From Cytophagales bacterium (GTDB lineage Bacteria > Bacteroidota > Bacteroidia > Cytophagales > Cytophagaceae): a stretch of 64,000 bases of DNA. The translations under genes were made by a program, and so were the position numbers. Below the pieces are notes generated by a model. It was given only the letters and a program-made list of their open reading frames with translations. It had not been told where the DNA came from and did no database searches. Shown piece after piece: positions 19,401 through 28,435 of this stretch. Each line of letters starts with the position of its first letter. The stretch's first letter is position 1. Where the stretch lies: assembly GCA_004294225.1 (NCBI GenBank), contig REBA01000014.1, positions 18,007 to 82,006 on the forward strand. Reading direction: 5' to 3'.

Positions 19401-22400
19401 AAAAAGACACTATCATTCTTTCTCAACCAACTGCAATAGATATAGACGAAACTGGAAATATATATATAACAGAATTCCAAAGTCATATCATCAGAAAAAT
19501 TACTCCGTTAGGATTCACCCAAACAATTGGAATACCTAATAATACAGGAGACCAAGTAGGTAATTTTAATGAAGCAAAATTCAACCGTCCACAAGCCTTA
19601 ACGATTGATAAAGCAGGATTTATCTATGTTGCTGATTTTAATGAGAACATCAAAAAAATCAATCCATTCAATAAAAAGGTAACCCAATATACCCAATTAC
19701 CCTCAACGGTTTCCGCTAATGTTAAAGGAATTGCAATAGACAATCTAAAGAGAATGTATATTACAATGAATACAAATTATACTATCTATTACGTAGATCC
19801 TAGAGATAGCTCTACAGTGTATTATGCTGGTATTCCCAACTCTGGTGGCACTAACGATGGCTTGATGACCAATGCTCGTTTTCAAGATTTACAAGGTCTT
19901 TATCTCAATGAAAGAGGTGGTGCACTTTATGCTGTAGATAAAAATTCTGTAAGAATCATTACGGATTCTTGCGGAGTTACAATATGTGAGGGATATTTAG
20001 CTACGCTAACTGCAAATCCTCATCCTAGTTATGAATGGAACAATAACCCTGCTCAAAATACTAGATCTATATCTGTTGGGACAGCTGGAAGATATTTTGT
20101 AAAAGTAGGAAATAGCGTAGGTTGTACCTTCTATGATACAATTAATGTATCAGTAATACCCAAACCTAATATTACTGTTTCAAAAGACACCACAATTTGT
20201 GAGGGGGATACCATTCAAATTTCAGCATTGGTAAACCCTATAAATCCAAACGATACAATTCAGTGGTTTAAAAATGGTAACTTAATAAAGCAAACTATAG
20301 GCATAGCTACTAACACTATTAAAGCTAATTCAGGAACATATACAGCTGTTGTAAGAACAGGAAAATTATGTCTTTACTCTCTAAGCACTAATGTCAATAA
20401 TACCAAACCAATTCTTAATGCTTTTGCATCGCCCGATACAGTCTGCCAAGGTCAAGCGGTTCAACTTCAAGTAGCAGTAACCAATGCAAGACCACCATTA
20501 AAATACCTTTGGACAGGCGAAGTAATTACTAACAATACCAGTGCAACACCTAGTGCTAATCCTCTAAATGCAGGACAGAATAACTACATAGTAAAAGTAA
20601 CTGATGCAGATGGATGTATTAATAGCGACACCGCATTGCTTTTTGTAAAACCAAGACCCAATATTACTACTTTAAAAGATACCAATGTTTGCTTGGGAAG
20701 TACCATAGTATTATTCACTACAGTGAGTGGAGGAAAACTTCCTTATAGAAGTCTTTTCTGGATACCAACTACAGGACTTAGCGACCCTAATTCCCTAAGT
20801 CCATCTATTACTCCTACCGATTCTGTTGTTTATCAAATAAGTGTAACTGATAGTGATAATTGTACCTCAAGAGACGAAATAAAAATAGGAGTAATTAAAT
20901 TTGAAGTAAGCCCTGCAACAACTGATTCCGACACTATTTGTCCTTCATCAAAAGCACAGTTGAATGTAACTGCTTCAAAAGGCTCAGGAAATTATAGCTA
21001 TAATTGGTCTCCAGCAAATGGATTATCTGCAACAAATATTAGAAACCCTATAGCTCAACCAAGTGCTTCTACAGAATATTCTGTAGTTGTAAAAGACAAT
21101 GTGTTTTTCTGCGAAGCTACCAGAACAGTGAAAGTCAATGCAATCAATCTTAGTGTAGAACTTGGTAACAATATCAACAATTGTGTGAACGATGCTAACA
21201 TAAACTTGCTCACTAATGTGACTGGAGGCACAAAACCCTACCTATATATCTGGAGCCCTAATACTGGTCTAAGCAATAGCTCTATTCCTAATCCAGAAAT
21301 AAGCTTTACTAAAGTCGAAAACCGAAAATACATGCTTTCTGTTACAGACGCAAGCGGATGTACACAGAAAGATTCAATCGAAATTTCCACAAATGACTTA
21401 CCTATCATCTCTAAGCTTAAAGATACACTTGTATGCAATGGAAGCACTTTTAGTTTAAGTACTTCACTAATCACAGGAAGCTCACCAATAACTTATACTT
21501 GGAGAAACAAACTAAATAATCAATCTACTACTGGTAATCCAATCGATATTCTCCTAAGAGACAGTGTTACTTATTTTGTAAATGCTATTGATGCCAACGG
21601 ATGCAGAAGCAAAACCGATAGTATAAATATTGGTGTTATTAAAATCAATACAAGTATTGACGCAAGCCCCAGTTTTGTGTGTCCCAATAACCCAATTCAA
21701 CTTCAATCTACTGTAAAAGGTGGTATTGGAAAAATCGTTTATTTATGGTCTCCTGTGAAGAATGTAAATGACATATCAATTCCCACACCTATTGGTTTGA
21801 TAGATAAAACTACATATTTTAAACTTAAAGTTACAGATGAACTTGGTTGCTCAGCCGAAGACTCTACATTGACTACATTTAGCAGCTTAGAAGTAAATAC
21901 TGGAAATAACCTATTGGGCTGTATCAGCAACCCTGTCAAACTTGGAGCTACATTGGTTGGTGGAACAGAACCTTATCAATCTATAGAATGGACTCCAAGT
22001 ATCGGCTTAAACAATAGCACTGTCCTAAATCCAACTTTCACACCGACTACAAATGGTAAATTTGAATTAGTGATTACTGCTATTGACAAAATTGGATGTA
22101 GCGATAAAGATACCATTGTTATAGAAATAAACCCTGCACCTATTGCAAACGCAGGAAATGACAATGCTTATTGTTTTGGCAATGAAGCTACAATTGGCGG
22201 TTCACCAACTGCCACAGGAGGTTCAGGTGTACCTTATACCTTCACTTGGCAAAATAACGACAATGAAATTATAAGCACAAATGAAAGCAATCCTAAAGTG
22301 AAAGTAACAAAGAACAGTTCTTACATAGTTACCATAACTGATGCAGCCCAATGTTCAGACTCTGATACCATCAACATCACCTCATTAACATTGCCTAGTA

Positions 22401-23455
22401 TAGCTATTGTAAAAAACAAAGATGCTGTATGTGTTGGCGATAGTCTTAACTTAAGTATTAATTCTAATAGCAATAACTTAATTTATTCATGGAAAAACCT
22501 GCAAAACAATGCTGTAATTTCTTCTTCTTCAAATCTCAATGTTAAAGAAAATGGTAGTTTCAGAGCTATCATTACAGATGTAAATAACCAATGTTCAGAT
22601 TCTTCTGAAACAAATATTTCCTTTACTAACCCACCAAGCAACCTGAGAATTGAAGAGCTTTCCGCACTTTGTATAAACACACCAATTAATCTAATCGCGA
22701 GTGCTCAAGGCGATGAACTATCCTATAAATGGACTACAATAAACGGTTTTGGGAAATTTAGTAACACGCTACTTCCAAATACCAACTACCTTCCCAATGA
22801 GACTCTAGACCCTATTAATCCTAATGCTATCACCATTAAACTAATGGTATCGAATCTTTGCAGAACAGATTCAATTACCAAAAATATATTCATTAACCCA
22901 GTTACCAAAGCAAGTTTTAAGACTTCTGTTAAAGAAAGTTTAGCTGGAGATCCAATAAGTTTTATCAATATTACCGACACCATAAATAAAGGTGTACTGA
23001 AATATCAATGGATTTTTGGAGATGGTACCACTACGAATTCTTTCAACTCCACACATATCTATAACAATGCCGGAGGATATGAAGTATTGCTAACTGTCCG
23101 AAACAGTGCTAACTGTATCGATACTGCTAATATGATGATAGAAATCATAAACTCTCAAATACTATATATCCCAAATGCATTTTCTCCATCTGCTGATAAC
23201 TTTGAAAATAGAACCTCAAAAATTTATGGAAGTGCATTATTAAAAGACAACTTTGAGTGGAATATTTACAATAGATGGGGTGAAGTAATTTTCAATACAA
23301 ACAACATTATAGATGCTCAAAGTAAAGGATGGAACGGTACATTTAAAAACACTGGCGAAGAGTTGCCCAAAGGAGTTTATACCTATACATTGAAAGCAAA
23401 ACTAAACGATGGTAAGATGATAGAAAAAACAGGTACCATTTCACTTATTAGATAA
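16466..23455 (+). CDS. Giant NHL/Ig/PKD surface protein with T9SS type B sorting domain
   Basis: A 2329-residue secreted protein. After the signal peptide and a Cys-containing N-terminal region it has a first NHL propeller (about residues 290-610, e.g. GNIYVVDGRNQVIREIN, NYLYVADQTARKIRKIN). A few Ig-like domains follow (about 620-855), then a second NHL propeller (about 865-1170, e.g. DNLYITEVTENIVRKI, GFIYVADFNENIKKIN). About ten Ig/SprB-like repeats (about 1170-2140) have the recurrent pattern C..S..L...V.GG..PY.Y.W.P..GL. A PKD domain (YQWIFGDGTTT) leads to the type B tail from about 2232 (IPNAFSPSADNFEN, IYNRWGEVIF, GWNGTFKNTGEELPKGVYTY). Such tails direct T9SS export. It precedes PorP/SprF by 8 bases, its probable anchor. 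Adhesion is the likely role. Confidence 0.93.
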   Translation: MKLKTRKLFLLLTIGISSLFLSFTNIDNKNSTTTKLSKQPFSIAKNNATPICSLTVRATYRNDSLYLQYFIRKQIAATFQLGNANLIISLDPEYFDISKSKIKKRSAWDALYNPSLYRPLQLSFNNTSKILSLNIEHTSTTNLGISPPNQDSMIAEVAVPVIKCIENYPINWNKNSPQGEILNTLGTSIYSETFFQDGGTVNACPCDASFTGLGNSYCTSSFLSKLTPKINGGVFSGAGVNFSNGIWYFKAFDAGPGTHTIKYILPCGDTASKTISVEAAPCQSLGGQDITGGFAFVTQPRGLFTDCNGEIYATSQLDQTVYKIDSFGVKEVIAGVNGIAGYIDGPSNTALFNFPTGVIKSSINGNIYVVDGRNQVIREINTTTNQVTTIAGSFNSDYGTSNDDGIGASAKFSTQGIGITFNKTQDTLYVTESSNGLSSGQLGQLYKFIFRVRQISLITKEVKTIAGGAYALAPSPSSDTDKPIGTNTIFRGLGHLSADNNYLYVADQTARKIRKINLIAPHAVTTIAGPSGFSSPISASVSGNGIVYSADQNECTIKEVSQFPTTSIKIVAGSANECYDSDTTFQTPNATSVFVKGFIDVADFGSGKIKRVGIKDYGSLPFKGTSKKYCYNGVTDTLNYILGSYSGNGISKVNNLWIFNPVVAGIGKHVITYSFDLNTCNASFTDTFIVFPKPKPFKGINKTICDNELGKFQLDAGPGQSYQWFRNLPNQIINGQNKRLLTISTTGIYSVSIRDTMGCIGGDTITLNSIAASKVSLGPDINLCAGFKTPLSFTPNSGIQSILWYNGTSNLTDTAFGGGIYHVTIKDANGCFSTDSLNVISSLPPTPLISSVPEEKCVAFVKTKTTFQRENTFLTPQLQGMVIDSKGNTFITDFENNLIRRINKSGTQSIYAGQGTDPFGNSLANVRIRKPYGITIDRNDNLYITEVTENIVRKITPTGVVSIYAGVYGNTNGYNGDGKKDTIILSQPTAIDIDETGNIYITEFQSHIIRKITPLGFTQTIGIPNNTGDQVGNFNEAKFNRPQALTIDKAGFIYVADFNENIKKINPFNKKVTQYTQLPSTVSANVKGIAIDNLKRMYITMNTNYTIYYVDPRDSSTVYYAGIPNSGGTNDGLMTNARFQDLQGLYLNERGGALYAVDKNSVRIITDSCGVTICEGYLATLTANPHPSYEWNNNPAQNTRSISVGTAGRYFVKVGNSVGCTFYDTINVSVIPKPNITVSKDTTICEGDTIQISALVNPINPNDTIQWFKNGNLIKQTIGIATNTIKANSGTYTAVVRTGKLCLYSLSTNVNNTKPILNAFASPDTVCQGQAVQLQVAVTNARPPLKYLWTGEVITNNTSATPSANPLNAGQNNYIVKVTDADGCINSDTALLFVKPRPNITTLKDTNVCLGSTIVLFTTVSGGKLPYRSLFWIPTTGLSDPNSLSPSITPTDSVVYQISVTDSDNCTSRDEIKIGVIKFEVSPATTDSDTICPSSKAQLNVTASKGSGNYSYNWSPANGLSATNIRNPIAQPSASTEYSVVVKDNVFFCEATRTVKVNAINLSVELGNNINNCVNDANINLLTNVTGGTKPYLYIWSPNTGLSNSSIPNPEISFTKVENRKYMLSVTDASGCTQKDSIEISTNDLPIISKLKDTLVCNGSTFSLSTSLITGSSPITYTWRNKLNNQSTTGNPIDILLRDSVTYFVNAIDANGCRSKTDSINIGVIKINTSIDASPSFVCPNNPIQLQSTVKGGIGKIVYLWSPVKNVNDISIPTPIGLIDKTTYFKLKVTDELGCSAEDSTLTTFSSLEVNTGNNLLGCISNPVKLGATLVGGTEPYQSIEWTPSIGLNNSTVLNPTFTPTTNGKFELVITAIDKIGCSDKDTIVIEINPAPIANAGNDNAYCFGNEATIGGSPTATGGSGVPYTFTWQNNDNEIISTNESNPKVKVTKNSSYIVTITDAAQCSDSDTINITSLTLPSIAIVKNKDAVCVGDSLNLSINSNSNNLIYSWKNLQNNAVISSSSNLNVKENGSFRAIITDVNNQCSDSSETNISFTNPPSNLRIEELSALCINTPINLIASAQGDELSYKWTTINGFGKFSNTLLPNTNYLPNETLDPINPNAITIKLMVSNLCRTDSITKNIFINPVTKASFKTSVKESLAGDPISFINITDTINKGVLKYQWIFGDGTTTNSFNSTHIYNNAGGYEVLLTVRNSANCIDTANMMIEIINSQILYIPNAFSPSADNFENRTSKIYGSALLKDNFEWNIYNRWGEVIFNTNNIIDAQSKGWNGTFKNTGEELPKGVYTYTLKAKLNDGKMIEKTGTISLIR

Positions 23456-23463
23456 ATCAATAA

Positions 23464-24549
23464 ATGTCTCAATTCTATTTAGAAACTATTTCTAAAAAAA
23501 TGAATACTACTAAAAAATATTTACTTTTTATACTCATCATAATTGTCTTCATCAATAATTCTAAGGCACAAGATGCAAGTTTTTCTCAATATTACTCTTC
23601 CTCATTGTACCTAAACCCTGCTATGGCAGGTATGGAACCTACTGTTGCATTTCTATCTAATTATAGACAACAATGGAGAAGCATTGTAATGCCCTACATA
23701 ACCAGTCAGGTTTCAATTATCCATCCAATTACCAATCCAACAGGCGGACGTAACCTTCATATTGGAGGAGTGGGTTTATCATTATTGAATGACTTAGCAG
23801 GTGATGGTAATTTTAAAACCAATGGAGTAAACGCAAACGGTGCTTACAACCTATATTTTACTCAAGAAGAAAATCAAATACTTACTTTTGGCTTACAAGT
23901 TGGAGTCATTCAAAAAAGAATTGATTACAGCAATCTTCAGTGGGGAGAGCAGTACAATCCTTATATCGGGTTTGATGCTACCATTAACCCTGAAGTTGGG
24001 GTAAATTCAGGAACAACCTATGCAGATATTGGAGCTGGTGTTATCTATAACTATGTTGGCTTCAAAAAAGCTATAAACCCAGTAACAGGGTTTGTAGGGT
24101 TCTCTGCTTATCATCTAAATGCTCCTAATGAATCTTTTTATACCAGCATGGTTGCAAAACTTCCAAGACTATACAAAGCACACGGAGGAATTAATATATT
24201 AATAGGCGATAAATTCAAAATATCTCCCAATGTCCTTTTTATGTATCAAGGAGGAAGAATGTTATTCAATTCAGGTTTATATGCCACATTCAATCTTTAT
24301 GAGAAAGATGAAAATATAAAAACACTTTTGCCCTCTGAATTAATATTTGGTGTATGGCATAGACTTAAAGATTCATTTATATTCTCAGTGGGAGTGAATA
24401 ACGAAACCTATACATTTGCGATGAGTTATGACGTAAATTCTTCCAACATGAGATCCTACACCCAAGGAAGAGGTGCATTTGAGGTTTCCTTGAGTCTAAG
24501 AAAAGCAAGAGACAAAAGATTTAAAAGATTTAACACTCCAAGAATTTAA
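23464..24549 (+). CDS. PorP/SprF family type IX secretion system membrane protein
   Basis: A 361-residue outer-membrane protein of the PorP/SprF family, with the hallmark QDASFSQYYSSSLYLNPAMAG right after the signal peptide and the C-terminal FAMSYDVNSSNMRSYTQGRGAFEVSLSLR. Translation could start at 23464 or, more conventionally, at the internal ATG at 23500 (MNTTKKYLLFILIIIVFI), which puts the signal peptide at the N-terminus. The gene begins 8 bases after the stop of the giant type B T9SS protein and is followed by a TPR-PD40-OmpA-LysM gene. That is the same order as in the minus-strand locus at 43890-56083. By analogy with SprF for SprB, it would hold or display the 2329-residue adhesin. 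Confidence 0.94.
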   Translation: MSQFYLETISKKMNTTKKYLLFILIIIVFINNSKAQDASFSQYYSSSLYLNPAMAGMEPTVAFLSNYRQQWRSIVMPYITSQVSIIHPITNPTGGRNLHIGGVGLSLLNDLAGDGNFKTNGVNANGAYNLYFTQEENQILTFGLQVGVIQKRIDYSNLQWGEQYNPYIGFDATINPEVGVNSGTTYADIGAGVIYNYVGFKKAINPVTGFVGFSAYHLNAPNESFYTSMVAKLPRLYKAHGGINILIGDKFKISPNVLFMYQGGRMLFNSGLYATFNLYEKDENIKTLLPSELIFGVWHRLKDSFIFSVGVNNETYTFAMSYDVNSSNMRSYTQGRGAFEVSLSLRKARDKRFKRFNTPRI

Positions 24550-24623
24550 ATCCTTCTTTCAATGTCTAAACAAAATTTTTCGATATTTAATGATTACTTC
24601 AGTTTTAAATCTTTGAGCCCTTC

Positions 24624-27320
24624 ATGTATTTAATGAAAACAAAAATAGCATCAAAAAGAATATTCAAGCAAATACTACAATTTTGTATTTGGACTTCTCT
24701 TACCTCCACAGCAATCTTTGCACAAGATCTAGAAATGAACAAAGATGACTTAAAAGGTAAGCCAACTAATATGAAAAAAAAAGAACGACATGAAGTAGAG
24801 TTGGCTGACAGATATTATGAAAACTACGAATACTTTTTAGCAGCAAAAGAATACGAAAAAGTATATCAATTCGACGCTGCAAATCATTATGCACTTTTTA
24901 GATTGGCAGAATCGTATAGAATGTATTTCGATTACGATAAAGCAGAGAATGCATACAAAAAGGCTACAGAGAAGGCCTATGCCGAAATACCAATTTCTAA
25001 ATTTTGGTATGCCATGATGCTAAAATTAAATGGAAAGTATGTAGAAGCCAAAACACAATTCAAAGAGTTCTTGACAGAATTCAAAGGTAATAAACCAGAA
25101 GAAAAAGCCTTCTACAATAAAGCACTATTAGAAGAAGAAGGATGTGAACTTGCACTTACAGAAATGAAAAAGCCGCAGCGCAATTTTCTATTTGAAAACT
25201 TGCCAGCACCCATTAATACTGCTAATTCAGAATATTCTCCTACCATATTTGAAGGCGACTCTTCTATTATACTTTCCTCTGCCAGAGAAGAAGCTACTGG
25301 AGATAAAGAATATGGGGGTTTGGGAGGAAAATTTAGCGACAACTTTAGGTTTAAGAGAACGGATACCGCATGGGTAAAGAACAATGCAGAAGATAATTTC
25401 AAAATAATCAATACAAAATTCAATGAAGGAGCAGGTTCATTTACTGCAGATAAAAAGAAATTTTATTTTACAAGATGTGCAGAACCTATAAAATCATCAG
25501 GAGGTACAGAGTTTCAATGTAGCATATTCCTTTCCAAATTTGAAGATGGGAAATGGACAGAACCTGAAAAATTAAATCCTAATATCAATGCTCCTGAAGA
25601 ATGGAATGCTCAACCCTCTGTTTCCCCCAAAGGAGATACCTTATTTTTCGTTTCCAAAAGACCTGGTGGAGAAGGGCTTCATGATATATGGTATTCTACT
25701 TGCCCAGCCGCCAATGAAGAATGGGGTCCCGCAACAAACATGGGAAAAGCCATCAACACATCTGGTATAGACATGTCTCCAAGCTACTACTCTAAAGAAA
25801 GTACATTATTCTTTGCCTCCAACGGAATGAAAGGGTTTGGTGGACTAGATATCTACAAAGCACAAGGCAAGAATTTTTCAGAAGTAAGCACTGCTGGATT
25901 ACCATTCAACTCCAATAGAGATGATTTCTACTTTACTCTTGGAAACAAAAAAGGATTCTTAGCCTCCAATCGTCAAGGTGGGCATGGAAATGATGATATC
26001 TACATCTTTAATATCGAAGGTCTAGAAGCTGTTATAGCTATAATAGATGCTGACTCTCTCAAAAAAGTAAAAAGTATATCTGTAGAAGGTAGATTAACCA
26101 ATGATGATACCAAGCTCCCCGCCGAAGATGTAGAAATTCTTTTAAAAGACAAAAATGATGTAACGCTCAAAAAAACGACAACAGACGAAAAAGGTAACTT
26201 CAGATACGAAAATCTGCCTGCAGATCAAGACTACAAAATTACTCTTAATGACAAAGATAGAAGCCTTACTTCTGATGTTCGCTATGTAAGCGATAACCTA
26301 AAAATAAAAGGCTCAGAAAAAGAAGCCACAAAAACATTATTCGATGGTGTATTTTTTGATTTTAACAGTTTTTCCCTAAGACCAGAAGCAAAGAAGACAC
26401 TTGATGAACTAGCTACCTATTACAAGAAAAATCCTGAAATTCAGATTGAACTTGATGCCAATACTGACGATGTTGGCTCAGAAGATTATAATAAAATTTT
26501 ATCACAAAATCGAGGGCAGGAAGCTTTCGCCTACCTCATTACCAAAGGAGTTAAGAAAAGTGCATTAGTTGTTAACGCCTTTGGTAAAGGGAAACCCCTA
26601 GTACCCAATAAAAATGATATTGCTAGACAAATCAATAGAAGAGTTGAATTTTCCATCATTGGGGGTTCTGGATATAAAGCTCAAACTATGACCTATGTCA
26701 TAGAACCCAAAACAGACATTTATTCTGTTGCTAAAAAATTCAATATGAGTGTTGAAGAATTGAAAAAATTAAACAACCTCAATAATGACGAATTACAAGC
26801 TTTCAGACCACTAAGAGTTCGAAGAATAGGCGACGAATCTTTAATTGCACCTGTTACCCTAGGAATGCTAGATGATGAGAAATTAATTGATGAAAATAAA
26901 CCAAAAGGAAGCGGTGCTTTTGATATCAACACTGCACTTCAGCATGGAAAAGAACTCAACGAGGGGGAAGAATTTTATATCGTAGAGCCTGGTAATACGC
27001 TATTCTCAATAGCTAAACTTAATGGAACAACTCCAGAATCAATAATCGCACTAAATAAGCTAAAAGGTAACCAAATAAGTGTAGGTCAAAAGTTGAGAAT
27101 AAGAAATAGTGATAACTCTACTAAGAACAACAAACCTGCCAAGAAAGCAACAGATAACAAATCAATTTCTGACAATCAATATATTGTTAAAGAAGGAGAC
27201 ACCATGTACTCAATTGCTAAAAAATTTGGATTAACCTTAGAGGAGTTAATGAAAATAAATAATCTAGACAATTACAGCGTTTTCGAAAGTATGGTACTAA
27301 AGGTAAAAAAAGAAAAATAA
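24624..27320 (+). CDS. TPR-PD40-OmpA protein with three LysM domains (PorE-like)
   Basis: An 898-residue periplasmic protein. After a signal peptide (ending near AIFAQ) it has TPR helices (about 50-175), PD40 propeller blades (about 200-470, e.g. PSVSPKGDTLFFVSKRPGG, SNGMKGFGGLDIYKA, ASNRQGGHGNDDIYIFN) and a carboxypeptidase-regulatory-like domain (about 485-560). An OmpA-like peptidoglycan-binding domain follows (about 570-680: GVFFDFNSFSLRPEAKKTL, NRGQEAFAYL, RQINRRVEF). Unusually, three LysM-type motifs come next (about 690-735, 785-830, 850-898: YVIEPKTDIYSVAKKFNM, FYIVEPGNTLFSIAKLNG, YIVKEGDTMYSIAKKFGL). PorE of the T9SS has the TPR-PD40-CRD-OmpA layout; the LysM domains are extra. It follows the adhesin and PorP/SprF genes and would tie that complex to peptidoglycan. 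Confidence 0.92.
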   Translation: MYLMKTKIASKRIFKQILQFCIWTSLTSTAIFAQDLEMNKDDLKGKPTNMKKKERHEVELADRYYENYEYFLAAKEYEKVYQFDAANHYALFRLAESYRMYFDYDKAENAYKKATEKAYAEIPISKFWYAMMLKLNGKYVEAKTQFKEFLTEFKGNKPEEKAFYNKALLEEEGCELALTEMKKPQRNFLFENLPAPINTANSEYSPTIFEGDSSIILSSAREEATGDKEYGGLGGKFSDNFRFKRTDTAWVKNNAEDNFKIINTKFNEGAGSFTADKKKFYFTRCAEPIKSSGGTEFQCSIFLSKFEDGKWTEPEKLNPNINAPEEWNAQPSVSPKGDTLFFVSKRPGGEGLHDIWYSTCPAANEEWGPATNMGKAINTSGIDMSPSYYSKESTLFFASNGMKGFGGLDIYKAQGKNFSEVSTAGLPFNSNRDDFYFTLGNKKGFLASNRQGGHGNDDIYIFNIEGLEAVIAIIDADSLKKVKSISVEGRLTNDDTKLPAEDVEILLKDKNDVTLKKTTTDEKGNFRYENLPADQDYKITLNDKDRSLTSDVRYVSDNLKIKGSEKEATKTLFDGVFFDFNSFSLRPEAKKTLDELATYYKKNPEIQIELDANTDDVGSEDYNKILSQNRGQEAFAYLITKGVKKSALVVNAFGKGKPLVPNKNDIARQINRRVEFSIIGGSGYKAQTMTYVIEPKTDIYSVAKKFNMSVEELKKLNNLNNDELQAFRPLRVRRIGDESLIAPVTLGMLDDEKLIDENKPKGSGAFDINTALQHGKELNEGEEFYIVEPGNTLFSIAKLNGTTPESIIALNKLKGNQISVGQKLRIRNSDNSTKNNKPAKKATDNKSISDNQYIVKEGDTMYSIAKKFGLTLEELMKINNLDNYSVFESMVLKVKKEK

Positions 27321-27368
27321 AATTAATAATTTCCACTAAGCCTTCACTAATATCAAATTATTATATAA

Positions 27369-28382
27369 TCAAATCCACCTTCGCTTTCTAAAGAAATATA
27401 ACATTCCTAGAGAAATAAGGCAACAAATTCCAATGACCATATAATAGCCATATTGCCACTTAAGCTCAGGAATATATTCAAAATTCATTCCATAAAGCCC
27501 AACAACAAAACTCAATGGCATAAATATGGTAGAGATGATAGTCAGTACCTTCATTACAGAATTCAGTCGATTACTTATCGACGATAAATAAATATCTAAT
27601 AATCCAGCCAACAACTCCCTATAAGACTCTATGGTTTCAATTACCTGAACAGTATGATCATAAACATCTTTGATATAAAGCACAGTAGCATCCTGAACCA
27701 AATCTGAATCTAAACGTTCTAATTTAGCTATTACCTCCCTTAACGGCCATACAGACTTTCTTAAATAAACCAATTCTCGTTTAAGCGCATAAAGCCTTCT
27801 CAAGGTTTGGCTAGTAGGATCCGTAATCAAATTACTTTCTATTTCTTCTACCTTCTCTCCTATTTTTTCAATAATATTAAAATAATTATCGACCACCATA
27901 TCAATCAAACTATAGAGCAAATAATCTGCACCCATTTTTCTGATTTTACCTTTTGAACCTCTTAGCTTTTCTCTTATAGAATTAAATACATCGCCCTCTT
28001 TATCTGACTCTTGAATGGAAACCAAATAATTTTTTCCTAAAATAAGGCTTAACTGTTCTGTTTCAATAGTGTTTGTTGCTTCATCGTAACTCAACATTTT
28101 AATTACAATAAATATTTGGTCTTCATAGTCGTCCAACTTTGGTCGTTGATCTACAGAAAATATATCCTCTATAGTCAATGGATGAAGTCTGAATTTTTTG
28201 GATAAGCTCTCAATTATTTCAACATGCTTATTGCTCTCTATGTTTATCCAAAGATTACCTTGAAGTTCTTTGTACAGTAGGCAATCCTCTAATTCTGTAA
28301 ATTTTTTTTCCTCAAAAATACTTTCACTATAAAAAATAACTTGATGCTCTAGCTTTAATTCAGATTCTGTCATATACATCAA
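27369..28382 (-). CDS. corA: Magnesium/cobalt transporter CorA
   Basis: A pentameric inner-membrane channel for Mg2+ (and Co2+) of 337 residues. The cytoplasmic N-terminal domain has the conserved segment FRLHPLTIEDIFSVDQRPKLDDYEDQ split across positions 60-90, followed by a long helix. Two transmembrane helices lie at the C-terminus: the first begins LTIISTIFMPLSFVVGLYG and ends with the signature GMN (YGMNFEYIPEL), the second is GYYMVIGICCLISLGMLYFF, and the chain ends in a basic FRKRRW. The start may be any of the Met residues in MMYMTES. It converges with the OmpA-LysM gene and heads away from a thioesterase gene on the same strand. Confidence 0.96.
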   Translation of the reverse strand: MMYMTESELKLEHQVIFYSESIFEEKKFTELEDCLLYKELQGNLWINIESNKHVEIIESLSKKFRLHPLTIEDIFSVDQRPKLDDYEDQIFIVIKMLSYDEATNTIETEQLSLILGKNYLVSIQESDKEGDVFNSIREKLRGSKGKIRKMGADYLLYSLIDMVVDNYFNIIEKIGEKVEEIESNLITDPTSQTLRRLYALKRELVYLRKSVWPLREVIAKLERLDSDLVQDATVLYIKDVYDHTVQVIETIESYRELLAGLLDIYLSSISNRLNSVMKVLTIISTIFMPLSFVVGLYGMNFEYIPELKWQYGYYMVIGICCLISLGMLYFFRKRRWI

Positions 28383-28435
28383 ATATTATTTGAGAAATAA
28401 AAGATTGCTAAGTTCTAAAATTTTAGGTAACCATA

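Noticed and set aside
20400..22400. Repetitive DNA in the giant adhesin as a possible CRISPR array
   Set aside because: The repetition is at protein level with diverged DNA in a single open frame; there are no identical short repeats with unique spacers.
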